Of a stretch of 64,000 bases of DNA, positions 19,902-29,668 are shown in pieces. Below the pieces are notes generated by a model that saw only the letters and a list, made by a program, of their open reading frames with translations, was not told the DNA's origin and did no database searches. Made by a program: the position numbers and the translations under genes. Every line of letters begins with the position of its first letter. The stretch's first letter is position 1. This DNA is from Hydrogenophilales bacterium 12-61-10 (GTDB lineage Bacteria; Pseudomonadota; Gammaproteobacteria; Burkholderiales; Thiobacillaceae). The stretch spans positions 1 through 64,000 of the forward strand of contig NCCT01000020.1 of the NCBI GenBank assembly GCA_002279795.1, written 5' to 3'.

Positions 19902-21214
19902 ATGGACACGTCTTTTCCTTATCATCAGCAAGGCCAGGCACTACCGCTGGCGCTGGTTTTGCTTGTCGCCGTGGCAGCTACCGTTTTATTCATGTTCAAT
20001 AGCGGCCAACTGGTGCAGGAAAAAACGACGCTTATACCAACCGCGCCATCATTGCCAATGAGATCGCCATTGGGCAGGCAGTCGGGCTGGCATCATGGGC
20101 AAAATACATGGGCACATCGGCCGACACGATCGGCCCCTATCTCAACCTCATTCCCTACGTCGGCCCCTATTTGAAGTCCCTGATGGACTACATCGAAACC
20201 ATCATGGATTACGTCACGCTGGCGCTTTCCTACGTGATCCCCCTGCACGATGCAGCCATCCAGGCACTCATGCTTTCCCAATATGCGGTGCATGGCCCTG
20301 GCAATCTGGTCGCGCTGGCCAATCGCAAGTTTGTGATGGATGAAGTGGCCAAAAGAAACGACCCGAATGTCCAGGTGGACCTTGTCCCGCTTAGCGATGA
20401 CTTTTCCGGGTTCACCGAGCGCTACACCTCCCAGCAGGAACGCGTCCGCATGGGCCAAGTGGTGAGCGATGGCCGCGATGCCTTTTTGAAAAGCAGAAAC
20501 TGGGATTTTGGGCTGGTGCTCAACATCCTGGGCTGCAAGGTATCGGTCTCTCCCGGCGTTCTGAAAAAGCGGGGAAGCACCGAACTGATCGACTTGACCG
20601 AGGGCTGGAAGTCCATGGACACCCTTTCGCTTCACAGCTTCGGCATAAAAATAAAGTGGAACGGGATCAAGTGCACGCACTCCGAATACCCGGTCATAGG
20701 GTATGGCACGGCGTTCTCTGCAGACAATCTCAACGACTCCAACTACGACTACGCCGGATCACGCAGCACCAACCCGAGCGCCAGCAACCGGGCCGACTCA
20801 AGCAATGGCATTGCCAATGGTTTCGATCCCGCACCCTACAGCATCGGTGGCGGTGCCATTCCGGCGTTTCATGAACTTTCGGCAAGCGCCCTGAAGCAGG
20901 ACGATCCGCGCACCACCATCACCATTCGCGTCACCCAGTCCAGCAACACACAAAGCTACTCCGGGGGCAACAGCATCATCAAGCCGGGTGGCCGCCTGGC
21001 CCTGTATCAAGGCCAGCACGTCGGCGGTAAAAGTGCCGCCATTTCGCGGGCCGAAGTGTATTTCGAGCGACCAGACGGAGCCAACCCCCTGTTTTCCGGC
21101 AAGGCTGAAAAGGGCAGTTTGTTCAGCCCTTACTGGCAGGTTCGCCTAACTTCCGTCCGCCCGTTCGAGCGAGCCATGGCTCAAAGCCTGCAAGGCGGCA
21201 TCGCGCTGCCCTAA
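19902..21214 (+). pseudogene. TadG-like pilus assembly protein, broken by an internal deletion and frameshift
   Basis: The N-terminal part (from 19902: QQGQALPLALVLLVAVAATV, then NSGQLVQEKT) is the Tad-associated TadG-like start: a leader followed by one membrane helix. From about 20027 homology continues in another frame (DAYTNRAIIANEIAIGQAV, then GLASWAKYMG), which runs open to 21214. Family members carry about 20-25 more residues between these blocks (the RLTNTADAAAYS...ALNF stretch), so a segment appears deleted with a frame change at about 20021-20029. The downstream ATG at 20108 would give 368 residues lacking the membrane anchor. The function is therefore probably lost, unless this is an assembly fault. 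Confidence 0.75.
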
Positions 21215-21237
21215 TCCGCAAACATCCGAATCCTGTC

Positions 21238-22164
21238 ATGAATTTAATCCACGTTCGTCTAGTTTCCCTGACCGCCATGGTCTGCGTTTCTGCCTGCGTA
21301 AACAGCGCGCCTGCGCAACTGGCTGGCATTCATGTTCAGCGCATGGGGTCATCGCCTTATTTCTTACAGGCCGCGCAAGCAACACTCGAACGCTCACGGG
21401 CTCAGTGCAGTCTGCTGCAGTCCGTCTGCGCCATGATGCCGGCCGGCGCCAGCGCAAAAGACCGGGCTGCCTGCATCCCGGTCGCAAATGGTTTCAGCTT
21501 AAGGGGCAACCTGGCGGATGTGGGCCGACAGGTGACCGATGAATATTTTGCGACCGGCATGGGCATGGCGACCCGAAAGACCCGGAAAACGGTGCTGAAA
21601 GTACATTCCGTTTGCAACATCGAAGTGGCGGAGCAGAACAGCACAAATATCTGGCACTACACCTCACAGGGGTACACCCAATTCGAATCGAAGGACCTGC
21701 CAAACCAGAAACGATCCTGGACCCGTAGCCAGCACAAGCGTGTCGCCACCGGCACAAGTCGCCTGCTGGATGGCGTTTTGCCCCTGACTTCCCGTTCGAC
21801 CGTGTCGCCGCCTTCCGGTTTTCAAACCCATGCAAAACACAAATGCGCATTGCGCAGCATTTCCGGCCCCTGGTCTGGAACCTTGTGCCTCAAGGCGACA
21901 GCCACGCCTTTCCCTGGACATCTGACGCTCGCCGGAAAAATCGTGGCCGGGAAAACCGTCATGCTCGAGGATGCCGCAACCGAAGTCGCCGAAGGAATCA
22001 GGGTGCCTGACGCCATGTTTTATCCCCCCGCAGATGAAATCGCTGAAGCCCGATCGACCCGAACACCTGCCACCAACGCCACCCAAAAATGGTGTCTCAA
22101 ACAGAAGCAAAAAACCGGGGTGAACCCCTGTGAAAACGACAGCGACGATGACCAAGACCAGTAA
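21238..22164 (+). CDS. Tad-locus lipoprotein-like protein of unknown function
   Basis: A 308-residue protein with a short hydrophobic N-terminus (MNLIHVRLVSLTAMVCVSAC) that could be a signal peptide or lipoprotein signal, then a Cys-containing middle region (SRAQCSLLQSVCAMM; SVCNIEV; KCALRSISGPWSGTLCLKAT) and a C-terminal acidic tail (ENDSDDDQDQ). I recognise no family. The even number of cysteines suggests a periplasmic disulfide-bonded protein. It overlaps the next TadE-like gene and so belongs to the pilus operon. Confidence 0.75.
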   Translation: MNLIHVRLVSLTAMVCVSACVNSAPAQLAGIHVQRMGSSPYFLQAAQATLERSRAQCSLLQSVCAMMPAGASAKDRAACIPVANGFSLRGNLADVGRQVTDEYFATGMGMATRKTRKTVLKVHSVCNIEVAEQNSTNIWHYTSQGYTQFESKDLPNQKRSWTRSQHKRVATGTSRLLDGVLPLTSRSTVSPPSGFQTHAKHKCALRSISGPWSGTLCLKATATPFPGHLTLAGKIVAGKTVMLEDAATEVAEGIRVPDAMFYPPADEIAEARSTRTPATNATQKWCLKQKQKTGVNPCENDSDDDQDQ

Positions 22165-22927
22165 ATACATCGCTCGTGCATGCGCTCAACAAGGTCAATC
22201 CACGGTCGAGTTCGTCGTGCTGGGCGCGGTCCTCGTACCGCTGCTGCTGATCGTTCCGCTCATCGGCAAGCACATGGACATCGCACAGGCGACGGCAGTT
22301 GCCAGCCGCTATGTCGCATTCGAAGGCATTGCGCGGCATTCATCCAGCACCGATGGCTGGAAATCCGATGCCGATCTGGCGCAGGAAGTCAGGCGGCGCT
22401 TTTTCAGCAACAGCGATGCGCCGATCAAGACCCATGATATGGCCGGCAACTTCAATGCCCACCGCAACCCACTCTGGTTCGATCATCGGGGCACGCCCCT
22501 GCTTTCCGATTTCTCGAACAACGTCGGAGTGACAACCCAAAAGCAGACACTGGCGCAGCCGTTTGGCGCGCTCGCTTCCGGATTCAAGTTGCCACAAGAC
22601 AACCTGTACACCGGCGAAGTCACCGTGAACATCGATGACATTGCCAATCTCGTTCCATTCGACACGCTGGGTTTGAAGGTAAGCCGGCATACCAGCCTGC
22701 TGGTCGACCCCTGGGCCGCCAGCGGGTCGGCGCAAGTCGACGCCAAGATCAAGCAGGCTAGCGTCCTGTTCCCCTACCAGCCGCTGGCGTTGATTGCAGC
22801 TCCGCTTGCAGTGTTGATGAGCAACCCCCTGATGGCCGTTCTGGGCACCGACAGCACCCCGCCCGAAGTGGGGCGGGTGGACCCGGACCGGGTGCCGGCC
22901 GACCGTGTGCTGGAGGCCTATCAATGA
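22148..22927 (+). CDS. TadE-like minor pseudopilin
   Basis: A 259-residue protein from the ATG at 22148 (a GTG at 22130 in frame is an alternative). Its leader ends QQG/QSTVEF with Glu at +5, followed by a hydrophobic helix (VVLGAVLVPLLLIVPLIG), the form of TadE/TadF pseudopilins. The large remaining domain has no motif I can name. It overlaps the upstream gene by 17 bases and the downstream gene by 4, so it is tightly coupled within the operon. Confidence 0.75.
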   Translation: MTKTSKYIARACAQQGQSTVEFVVLGAVLVPLLLIVPLIGKHMDIAQATAVASRYVAFEGIARHSSSTDGWKSDADLAQEVRRRFFSNSDAPIKTHDMAGNFNAHRNPLWFDHRGTPLLSDFSNNVGVTTQKQTLAQPFGALASGFKLPQDNLYTGEVTVNIDDIANLVPFDTLGLKVSRHTSLLVDPWAASGSAQVDAKIKQASVLFPYQPLALIAAPLAVLMSNPLMAVLGTDSTPPEVGRVDPDRVPADRVLEAYQ

Positions 22928-23586
22928 AAACCATCTGGCTGTTATCGGCCGCATTGCTATGGGCTGCATCAAGTCAGGCGGACTGGCCCACCTTGCCATT
23001 GCCCCCTGACTCAAGGCTCGAATCGGTTGGCGATCAGGTTCGCCTGAACGGCATCCCCATGCGCATGCAGCGCGTCCTCAGCACGCGCAAACCTGCCGAC
23101 ATCATCGCGTTCTACCGCCAGGCGCTAGGTGCCAGACATGCAGAAGAAAAGCTTCCCGATGGCTTTCTGCTGGCGCAGGGTCGGGGCGATTATTTCGTGA
23201 CCGTCAGGATCAAGCGCGTTGCCCCGTCGCTGACTGAAACCCTCGTTTCGATCAGCGATGCGCGTGCGGCGCAGCATGCTGCCGACCGCCCCCTGGGGCT
23301 GCAGCTTCCGGCACGCAGCCAGGTTGTGTCCGACATGGAGTCCACCGACGACGGCAGGCTTTCCCGACAACTGGTCTTTCTCAATCGCCACTCGATCGAC
23401 AGCAACGTCGATTTCATTACAACTGCCCTGCGTGCTCTGGGATACCGTGCACAGCCCGAAGGCCCGCGCACGCGGACCAGTGAACGCGTGCTCATGTTCG
23501 ACGGCCACAAGCGTGAGGCTCGACTGGTCGCCATTCAAAAAGAGGGCGTCAGCAATCTCGTCCTGACCCGGGTATGGATGCCATGA
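22924..23586 (+). CDS. Exported protein of unknown function in the Tad locus
   Basis: A 220-residue protein with a clear Sec signal peptide (MKTIWLLSAALLWAASSQA, cleavage near residue 19-20). The mature part shows two weakly similar halves, each with an 'RxLxTRKPADIIAFYRQALG'-like pattern (around residues 55-75) and 'HSIDSNVDFITTALRALGYR' (around 160-180), so an internal duplication is possible. No family recognised. Its ATG overlaps the previous stop and its stop overlaps the next ATG. Confidence 0.75.
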   Translation: MKTIWLLSAALLWAASSQADWPTLPLPPDSRLESVGDQVRLNGIPMRMQRVLSTRKPADIIAFYRQALGARHAEEKLPDGFLLAQGRGDYFVTVRIKRVAPSLTETLVSISDARAAQHAADRPLGLQLPARSQVVSDMESTDDGRLSRQLVFLNRHSIDSNVDFITTALRALGYRAQPEGPRTRTSERVLMFDGHKREARLVAIQKEGVSNLVLTRVWMP

Positions 23587-23768
23587 CCTCGCACGCCCGC
23601 AAATCGCAATCTGGCCAATCCATGACCGAATACCTGGTCGCCATGCTGGTCGTCATGTTCATGATCGGCATCAGCTTCAGCGGCGAGACTTCGGTCATCG
23701 GCCTGTTCCTCGATGCAGTCAAAACCGCCTTCAACAACCTTAGCAGCTTCATTTCGCTCCCACTCTGA
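23583..23768 (+). CDS. Second Flp-like small pilin
   Basis: A 61-residue product from the ATG at 23583, whose ATGA overlaps the upstream stop; an ATG at 23574 would add three residues. The leader KSQSG/QSMTEY has Glu at +5, followed by a hydrophobic helix (LVAMLVVMFMIGISF). It is shorter than the first Flp pilin and lacks the Ala/Thr tail, so it may be a minor or tip pilin. Confidence 0.8.
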   Translation: MTSHARKSQSGQSMTEYLVAMLVVMFMIGISFSGETSVIGLFLDAVKTAFNNLSSFISLPL

Positions 23769-23778
23769 AAACCCGGAC

Positions 23779-24633
23779 ATGGCCTACACAATCAACAAGA
23801 ACTGGATCGCGCTCGTTGCCGCACTCGGCGTGGGCGGACTGGCCGCGTATGGCGCCAAAAACTACCTCGGCGCGCAGATGGCTGAAATCGAGGCGCGCGA
23901 AAAGAACAAGGCCATGGTTCAGGTGGTCGTGGCCAAAACCGATCTGGAAAAGGGCAGCCCGCTTACCGCAGACAACCTGGCGGTGCGTGCCATGCCCAAA
24001 GAGTGGGCGCATTCAGGGGCGGTCACTCCCGATCAGTTCAGCCGGGTTGAAGGCTCGGTTCTGGCCTATCCGGCTACCTCAGGCGAGCCGGTCATCTGGG
24101 CCCAACTCGAGGGACAACGTACCCCCACGTTTTCAGCACGGCTAAGCGCCGGTCGCCGCGCCGTCACGGTTCCGGTCGACGAAATCAGCTCCCTGTCCGG
24201 CATGGTCGAGCCCGGCGATCTGATCGACATCGTGGTGTCCATCAGCAAGGACAAGCGGAATTTCACCTTCACCCTGCTGCAAAGCATAACCGTGCTCGCC
24301 ACCGGCACCCAGTCCTCGCAGGACAGCAAAGACCCCGAAAATCACGCCCGCACCTTCACTACCATCACCCTGGACACCACGCCGGACGATGCCAAACGCG
24401 TCATTGCCGCACGCGAGGTGGGACGCATCACCGCCTTGTTGCGCGCGCCCAACGACACCAGCAGCGTGTCGAAGGTGCGCTCGGATGCCCAGACCCTGCT
24501 GGGGCTGGCGACCGGCTCTGTGTCCGGTAGCAGCTCAGTTCCGGTGATCTATGGCGGCGGGCCGATCAGCGAAGGACAACACATGCCTGCCCGCATGGGC
24601 GGCGATGGGGAAATTCTTGCGGGCGTCCGATAA
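23779..24633 (+). CDS. cpaB: Flp pilus assembly protein CpaB (RcpC)
   Basis: A 284-residue periplasmic protein anchored by one N-terminal helix (WIALVAALGVGGLAAYGAKN). An SAF domain follows (VVVAKTDLEKGSPLTADNLA), then ARLSAGRRAVTVPVDEISSL and SGMVEPGDLIDIVVS, the RcpC/CpaB signature. CpaB links the secretin to the rest of the machine and may modulate gating. The ATG at 23779 is 10 bases after the second Flp gene. Confidence 0.92.
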   Translation: MAYTINKNWIALVAALGVGGLAAYGAKNYLGAQMAEIEAREKNKAMVQVVVAKTDLEKGSPLTADNLAVRAMPKEWAHSGAVTPDQFSRVEGSVLAYPATSGEPVIWAQLEGQRTPTFSARLSAGRRAVTVPVDEISSLSGMVEPGDLIDIVVSISKDKRNFTFTLLQSITVLATGTQSSQDSKDPENHARTFTTITLDTTPDDAKRVIAAREVGRITALLRAPNDTSSVSKVRSDAQTLLGLATGSVSGSSSVPVIYGGGPISEGQHMPARMGGDGEILAGVR

Positions 24634-24727
24634 ACGCCTGGCTTCAATCCATCCCAACGCCCGGGCCCGGGCCGCATCCGCAGCCTGTACGACCGGGCGG
24701 CGATCAGACATTACAGGAGCACGTATC

Positions 24728-26209
24728 TTGCAACGCATCACACCAACTCTCGGCCAAAGCCTGGCTGTTTTCGCTTTTTTTGTATTCGCCCTCGCAGCCC
24801 AGGCAGCAGAACCGCCGGCGTCCAGCCAGGGGCCGACGAAGCCGGCGCGGGTTGCGAAACAACCCGGCTTTGCCACCGAAATCGACATGTTCGTCGGCGA
24901 GACGCGCGTGATCGCCGAACGCAATGCCGGACGCCTCGCCGTAGGCAATGGCAAGGCGCTGTCAGCCGCTGTTCTGGACGACCGCGAGATCCTCCTCATC
25001 GCAAATGAAGTCGGCGTTTCGTCCCTGCATATCTGGACCCGCAACGGCCGCAACCGCCGGATCAAGGTCACCGTCATGCCGGGCGATACCGCTCGCATCA
25101 CCCGTGAGATCCAGGCCTTTTTGCGCACCATTCCCAACACCAAATCCTCCGTCATCGGCGACAAGATCATCGTAGAGGGCGACAGCCTGACCGATCGCGA
25201 CCTTGGCAAGATTGATGAACTGGCCAGGCGATACCCGCAAATCGTCAATTTCACCAACCGCATCGGCTGGGAAAAGATGATCGTCATGGACGTCAGGGTG
25301 GTCGAGTTTCCCACCAAGTTTCTGCGCGAAATCGGCCTCAAATGGAACACCACCGGTGGCATCGCTGTGGGCGGCGTGTGGGCGCCGTTCAAACGTGGCG
25401 ATACTGCTCCCTATCAGATCAATCTTGTCAGCGGCGCCGACAGTCCCGCACCCATCTCGGGCAACCCGAACAGTCCGCTTCAGGGCATCCCCCTCAGCTC
25501 AAGCTTCACGGCCTTGTCCATGCTCAACATGGGCCTGAATGCCCAACTCAACCTGATGGAACAAAACGGCACGGCCAGCATTCTTGCCCGCCCCACTCTC
25601 TCGGCCCGGAGTGGCGCCAAGGCCAGCTTTCTGGCGGGTGGAGAATTCCCCTATTCCGTCAGCAACATCAACGGCACCACCGTCCAGTTCAAACCCTACG
25701 GCATCCGGCTCGACATCGAGCCGCGCGTCGACCACAACGGCGTGATCCGCGCAAAAATCATGAGCGAAGTCAGCGACATCGACACCTCGATTGTTTCAGC
25801 TTCGGGTCCCGGATTGCGTACCCGCAAAACCGAAACCGAATTCAACGTCATGCAGGGGGGAACCATCGTCCTGTCCGGGCTGCTCAAGCGCGACACCGGC
25901 AGCTCGGTCGACAAGGTGCCGTTCCTGGGCGACATCCCCGTGCTTGGTGCCCTGTTCCGCTCCAAGCGCTTCCAGAACGATGAGACCGAGCTGGTGGTTT
26001 TCGTCACACCTGTCGCGGTAGACAAAAACAGCACCGCCCAGGAAGCCGATATGGCCAATGCGGTCAGCCGGCTGGAATTGATTCCGCGCACTGGCAGTCC
26101 GGATGTCGCCAGCGTGCCGTTGTTTCCCCGACCGGACACGTCTGCCGACCGGTTCGCCGCAACGGCTAGCGGCCACCCCAGACAGGGCTGGCTGGACAGC
26201 ACGTATTAA
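24728..26209 (+). CDS. cpaC: Tad secretin CpaC (RcpA)
   Basis: A 493-residue outer-membrane secretin. The TTG at 24728 follows a good RBS (AGGAG, 8-base spacing) and begins a signal peptide ending AAQAAEPP; no ATG lies nearby. The N-terminal BON-like/pilus-secretin domain includes GETRVIAERNAGRLAVGNGK, and the secretin core has LSARSGAKASFLAGGEFPYS and QGGTIVLSGLLKRDTGSSVD, ending VPFLGDIPVLGALFRSKRFQ. It lies 94 bases after cpaB. Confidence 0.93.
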   Translation: MQRITPTLGQSLAVFAFFVFALAAQAAEPPASSQGPTKPARVAKQPGFATEIDMFVGETRVIAERNAGRLAVGNGKALSAAVLDDREILLIANEVGVSSLHIWTRNGRNRRIKVTVMPGDTARITREIQAFLRTIPNTKSSVIGDKIIVEGDSLTDRDLGKIDELARRYPQIVNFTNRIGWEKMIVMDVRVVEFPTKFLREIGLKWNTTGGIAVGGVWAPFKRGDTAPYQINLVSGADSPAPISGNPNSPLQGIPLSSSFTALSMLNMGLNAQLNLMEQNGTASILARPTLSARSGAKASFLAGGEFPYSVSNINGTTVQFKPYGIRLDIEPRVDHNGVIRAKIMSEVSDIDTSIVSASGPGLRTRKTETEFNVMQGGTIVLSGLLKRDTGSSVDKVPFLGDIPVLGALFRSKRFQNDETELVVFVTPVAVDKNSTAQEADMANAVSRLELIPRTGSPDVASVPLFPRPDTSADRFAATASGHPRQGWLDSTY

Positions 26210-26227
26210 CTTTTCGAGCGCCCCGTC

Positions 26228-27916
26228 ATGTTTCAGATCCACATCACCGACCCCGACAAAAAGCAGCGCGCCGAGTTGATCGAAAACACCGCCGCCATGA
26301 TCGGCAAAGGGCGGGAGTGCCACATTCGGCTGACAGGCTGGCGGATCGGGCGCGAACATGCGCGCATCTTCCGCACCCGCAGCGGCCTGTTCATCCAGGA
26401 TCTGGGGCAATTCGCCGGCACCTGGGTCAACGGCACCCGGGTCGAGCAGCATGGTCCGCTCGTCCATACCGACGAGATCGTCATGGGTTCCTATTCGTTC
26501 AGGGTGGAAGACAAGCTGGAAGCCGCCGCCAACACGGCGTCCAAGCCAATCGCTGACACCCTCCTCGCGCCCCTCCAGGAAGCCCGACCACCCGTCGCAT
26601 TCCCCATGCAGGCACAAGCGACCGCGCCGGCCCATGCCGCCGTAACGCACCATTTCTGGCGCCGTCGCATTCATGAGCAATTACTCGACACCATCGACCT
26701 GCGCCGCCGCGACATGATGCGCATGGAAGACGCGCAGTTGCGCAGCGAAACCGAGTTGCTCATCCGCGAAATCATCGCCCAGGAATCCGCCCTGCCCGCC
26801 AGCCTCGACCACGAAAAACTGCTGCGCGACGTGCTCAACGAAGCGGTCGGACTGGGTCCGCTGGAAGAACTGCTGGCCGACGACAGCATCACCGAAATCA
26901 TGGTCAACCGTCACGATGAAATCTATCTCGAACGTGGCGGTCGCCTCGAACGCCATCCCACCGTCTTTACCAGCGACCGCGCCGTGCAAGGCGTCATCGA
27001 GCGCATCGTCGCCCCGCTCGGCCGCCGCATCGACGAGTCTTCGCCGATGGTCGATGCCCGCCTCAAGGACGGCTCGCGGGTCAACGCCATCATTCCGCCG
27101 CTGGCGATCAAGGGCCCCACGCTCACCATCCGCAAGTTCGCCCGCCGCACGCTCAACGCAGACGACCTGATCGGCTTTGGCGCGGTCAGCCCGGACATGG
27201 CTGCCTTCCTGCGCGTCGCCGTGCTGCACCGCAAGAACATCGTCATATCTGGCGGCACCGGCTCGGGCAAGACCACGCTGCTCAATGTGCTATCCAACTT
27301 CATCCCCGACGGCGAACGCATCATCACCATCGAGGACGCCGCCGAGCTGCGGCTGGCTCACTCGCACCTGATCAGCCTTGAGGCGCGCCCGGCCAACGCC
27401 GAGGGGCGCGGGGCGATCGCCATTCGCGACCTGGTCAAAAACGCCTTGCGCATGCGGCCCGACCGCATCGTCGTCGGCGAATGCCGCGGCGGTGAGGCGC
27501 TCGACATGCTGCAGGCGATGAACACCGGCCACGACGGCTCGCTCACCACGCTGCACGCCAACACGCCACGCGACGCGCTGGCGCGGCTGGAAACCCTGGT
27601 GCTGATGGCCGGAATGGATTTGCCGCTGACCGCAATCCGCGACCAGGTGGTCTCCGCCGTCGACCTCATCGTGCAGCAGGCGCGTCTGGCCGACGGCCGT
27701 CGCGTCGTCACGGCCATTGTCGAAGTCACCGGCATCGAATCCGGCAAGATCCAGATGCAGGAACTGTTCAAATACGAACAGCAGGGCCGCGATCCCCAGG
27801 GGCGCGTGCTGGGTCGTTTCACCGGCTGCAATGCCGTGCCGAATTTTTACGAAACCCTGCGCGAATCCGGGATCGAGCTTGATCTGTCGCTGTTCAACCG
27901 GCAGGTCAACGCATGA
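26228..27916 (+). CDS. cpaF: FHA domain fused to Tad ATPase CpaF (TadA)
   Basis: A 562-residue protein. Residues 1-100 are a forkhead-associated domain (MIGKGRECHIRLTGWRIGRE, then HARIF, and GTWVNGTRV), which binds phosphothreonine. After a linker of about 40 residues comes a complete CpaF-type secretion ATPase: Walker A GGTGSGKTT at 342-350, IEDAAELRL (Asp box), and LRMRPDRIVVGECRGGEALD with Walker B. The ATPase drives pilus assembly. Fusion of FHA to CpaF suggests control by Ser/Thr phosphorylation; no kinase gene is in the window. Its stop overlaps tadB (ATGA). Confidence 0.95.
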   Translation: MFQIHITDPDKKQRAELIENTAAMIGKGRECHIRLTGWRIGREHARIFRTRSGLFIQDLGQFAGTWVNGTRVEQHGPLVHTDEIVMGSYSFRVEDKLEAAANTASKPIADTLLAPLQEARPPVAFPMQAQATAPAHAAVTHHFWRRRIHEQLLDTIDLRRRDMMRMEDAQLRSETELLIREIIAQESALPASLDHEKLLRDVLNEAVGLGPLEELLADDSITEIMVNRHDEIYLERGGRLERHPTVFTSDRAVQGVIERIVAPLGRRIDESSPMVDARLKDGSRVNAIIPPLAIKGPTLTIRKFARRTLNADDLIGFGAVSPDMAAFLRVAVLHRKNIVISGGTGSGKTTLLNVLSNFIPDGERIITIEDAAELRLAHSHLISLEARPANAEGRGAIAIRDLVKNALRMRPDRIVVGECRGGEALDMLQAMNTGHDGSLTTLHANTPRDALARLETLVLMAGMDLPLTAIRDQVVSAVDLIVQQARLADGRRVVTAIVEVTGIESGKIQMQELFKYEQQGRDPQGRVLGRFTGCNAVPNFYETLRESGIELDLSLFNRQVNA

Positions 27917-28761
27917 TCGTTTTCGGCTTTACTTTTGCCATCGCGCTGGCCGTCGCCCTGCTGGTGTGGGCCTCGTTCGATCTGGGCAGCAAGCTGCTTG
28001 CCAGCCACCGCACCCGCTTCACCCGCGACACGCACTTCAACCTGCGCGAGCTGTTCCTGTTCGCCGACCCCTCGCGGTTGTATGCCATCAACCTGGCGTT
28101 CATGCTGCTGGCTGCAATGGCCACCTGGCTATTGACGCAAAGTCTGGTGCTGGCAGCGTCCGTCGCCACGCTGCTGGGTTTCGCGCCGCGACTGGCGTTC
28201 GGATGGATGCGGCGACGCCGTATCGACCGCATCGAGCAGCAATTGCCGGATGCGCTTCTGATGATTTCCGGTGCTGCCCGCGCCGGACTGTCCCTAGTCT
28301 CCGCCATCCGCCAGGTGAGCGCCGAACTGGCGCCTCCGCTGGTACAGGAATTTCAGCTGATCCAGCACGAGCAGCGTCTGGGAGTCACCCTCAACGACGC
28401 GCTTGAAAGCTTTACCCACCGGGTGCCGGTGCAATCGGTCAGCCTCACCGTGTCGGCCATGCGCATCGCGGCCGAAACCGGCGGCGGGCTGGCCGAAACC
28501 CTGGAGCGCACCGCAGCAACGTTGCGCAGCCAGCACGCCATGGAGCTGAAGACTCGAGCGCTGACGGCGCAGGGCAAGCTGCAGGCTTGGGTGGTAGGGC
28601 TGTTGCCGCTGTTCCTGATGTGGGTGCTCTCGCGCATGGAACCCGAAGCCATGGCACTGCTGTGGACGACGCAAATGGGCTGGGGCGTGCTGGCGGCGGT
28701 GGCGATCATGGAGTTTTTCGGCGTCTGGATCATCCGCCGCATCGTGGCGATCGACGTATGA
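27913..28761 (+). CDS. tadB: Flp pilus inner-membrane platform protein TadB
   Basis: A 282-residue polytopic T2SSF-domain protein. The domain spans about residues 110-240 (QQLPDALLMISGAARAGLSL and MRIAAETGGGLAETLERTAA) with hydrophobic segments before and after. It pairs with TadC to form the assembly platform. Coupled to cpaF by a 4-base overlap. Confidence 0.93.
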   Translation: MIVFGFTFAIALAVALLVWASFDLGSKLLASHRTRFTRDTHFNLRELFLFADPSRLYAINLAFMLLAAMATWLLTQSLVLAASVATLLGFAPRLAFGWMRRRRIDRIEQQLPDALLMISGAARAGLSLVSAIRQVSAELAPPLVQEFQLIQHEQRLGVTLNDALESFTHRVPVQSVSLTVSAMRIAAETGGGLAETLERTAATLRSQHAMELKTRALTAQGKLQAWVVGLLPLFLMWVLSRMEPEAMALLWTTQMGWGVLAAVAIMEFFGVWIIRRIVAIDV

Positions 28762-28777
28762 GGCAGGAGTCAGGGAG

Positions 28778-29668
28778 ATGAACATCGACATGCAACAGTG
28801 GGTGGTGGCGGGCTTCGCGCTGGCGGTGGGGCTGTCGTTTGCGCTGGCCGCCTGGATGATATCGCGCCTGGCGGCGGCCGTGCCGGCTCAGGACCGCACC
28901 TGGTACGACACGCCGCCCCTCGGTTACCGCCTGTTCTGGTGGCCGGTGCAATGGCTGGCGCATTATCTTTCGCCGTGGCTTCCCATCGCGCGCGCAACCA
29001 TCTTGCTCACCCGCCTGCGCATCGCCGGGATCGATTATGCGTTGAGTCCCGCACAGTACCTGGCAGGCCGGCTGCTGTGGGGGCTGATTTTAGGCAGCGT
29101 CGGGCTGTGGCTCGCGGCGACGTTTGAACTGCCACCCGTCTGGCCAGTCCTGTTGGGGTTTCTGATGGGCTTTGCCTACCCCGCGATCTGGCTGCGTGAC
29201 CGCATCGAGGTGCGCCGCCGGCAGGCCCTGAAATCGCTGCCGTTCATGCTCGACCTCATCACCCTGTGCGTGGAATCCGGGCTCAACCTGACTGGCGCTA
29301 TTCAACAGGCGGTGGACAAAGGTCCGGCCGGCGCGCTGAAAGACGAATTCGCCCGTTTGCTACGCGATGTGCGCGCCGGCAAGCCGCGCAGCGACGGACT
29401 GCGCGAGCTCGCCAGTCGCATGGACATGCCGGCCGTGTCGAGCTTCGTCGCCACCCTGATCCAGGCAGAAGCCACAGGCATGAGCCTCGGGCCGATTCTG
29501 CGTGCGCAGGCCGACCAGCGCCGCATCGAACGTTTCGCCCGCGCCGAAAAGCTCGCCATGGAAGCCCCGGTCAAGCTGCTATTCCCGCTGATCTTCTTCA
29601 TCTTCCCCTGCGTGTTCGCCATCCTGCTGTTTCCCATCGTGATGAAATTCATGGCCTCGGGATTTTAG
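28778..29668 (+). CDS. tadC: Flp pilus inner-membrane platform protein TadC
   Basis: A 296-residue T2SSF-domain protein with N-terminal and C-terminal membrane helices. Key segments are LKSLPFMLDLITLCVESGLN and LASRMDMPAVSSFVATLIQA, with FARAEKLAMEAPVKLLFPLI near the end. It lies 16 bases after tadB and abuts the next gene with no gap. Confidence 0.93.
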   Translation: MNIDMQQWVVAGFALAVGLSFALAAWMISRLAAAVPAQDRTWYDTPPLGYRLFWWPVQWLAHYLSPWLPIARATILLTRLRIAGIDYALSPAQYLAGRLLWGLILGSVGLWLAATFELPPVWPVLLGFLMGFAYPAIWLRDRIEVRRRQALKSLPFMLDLITLCVESGLNLTGAIQQAVDKGPAGALKDEFARLLRDVRAGKPRSDGLRELASRMDMPAVSSFVATLIQAEATGMSLGPILRAQADQRRIERFARAEKLAMEAPVKLLFPLIFFIFPCVFAILLFPIVMKFMASGF

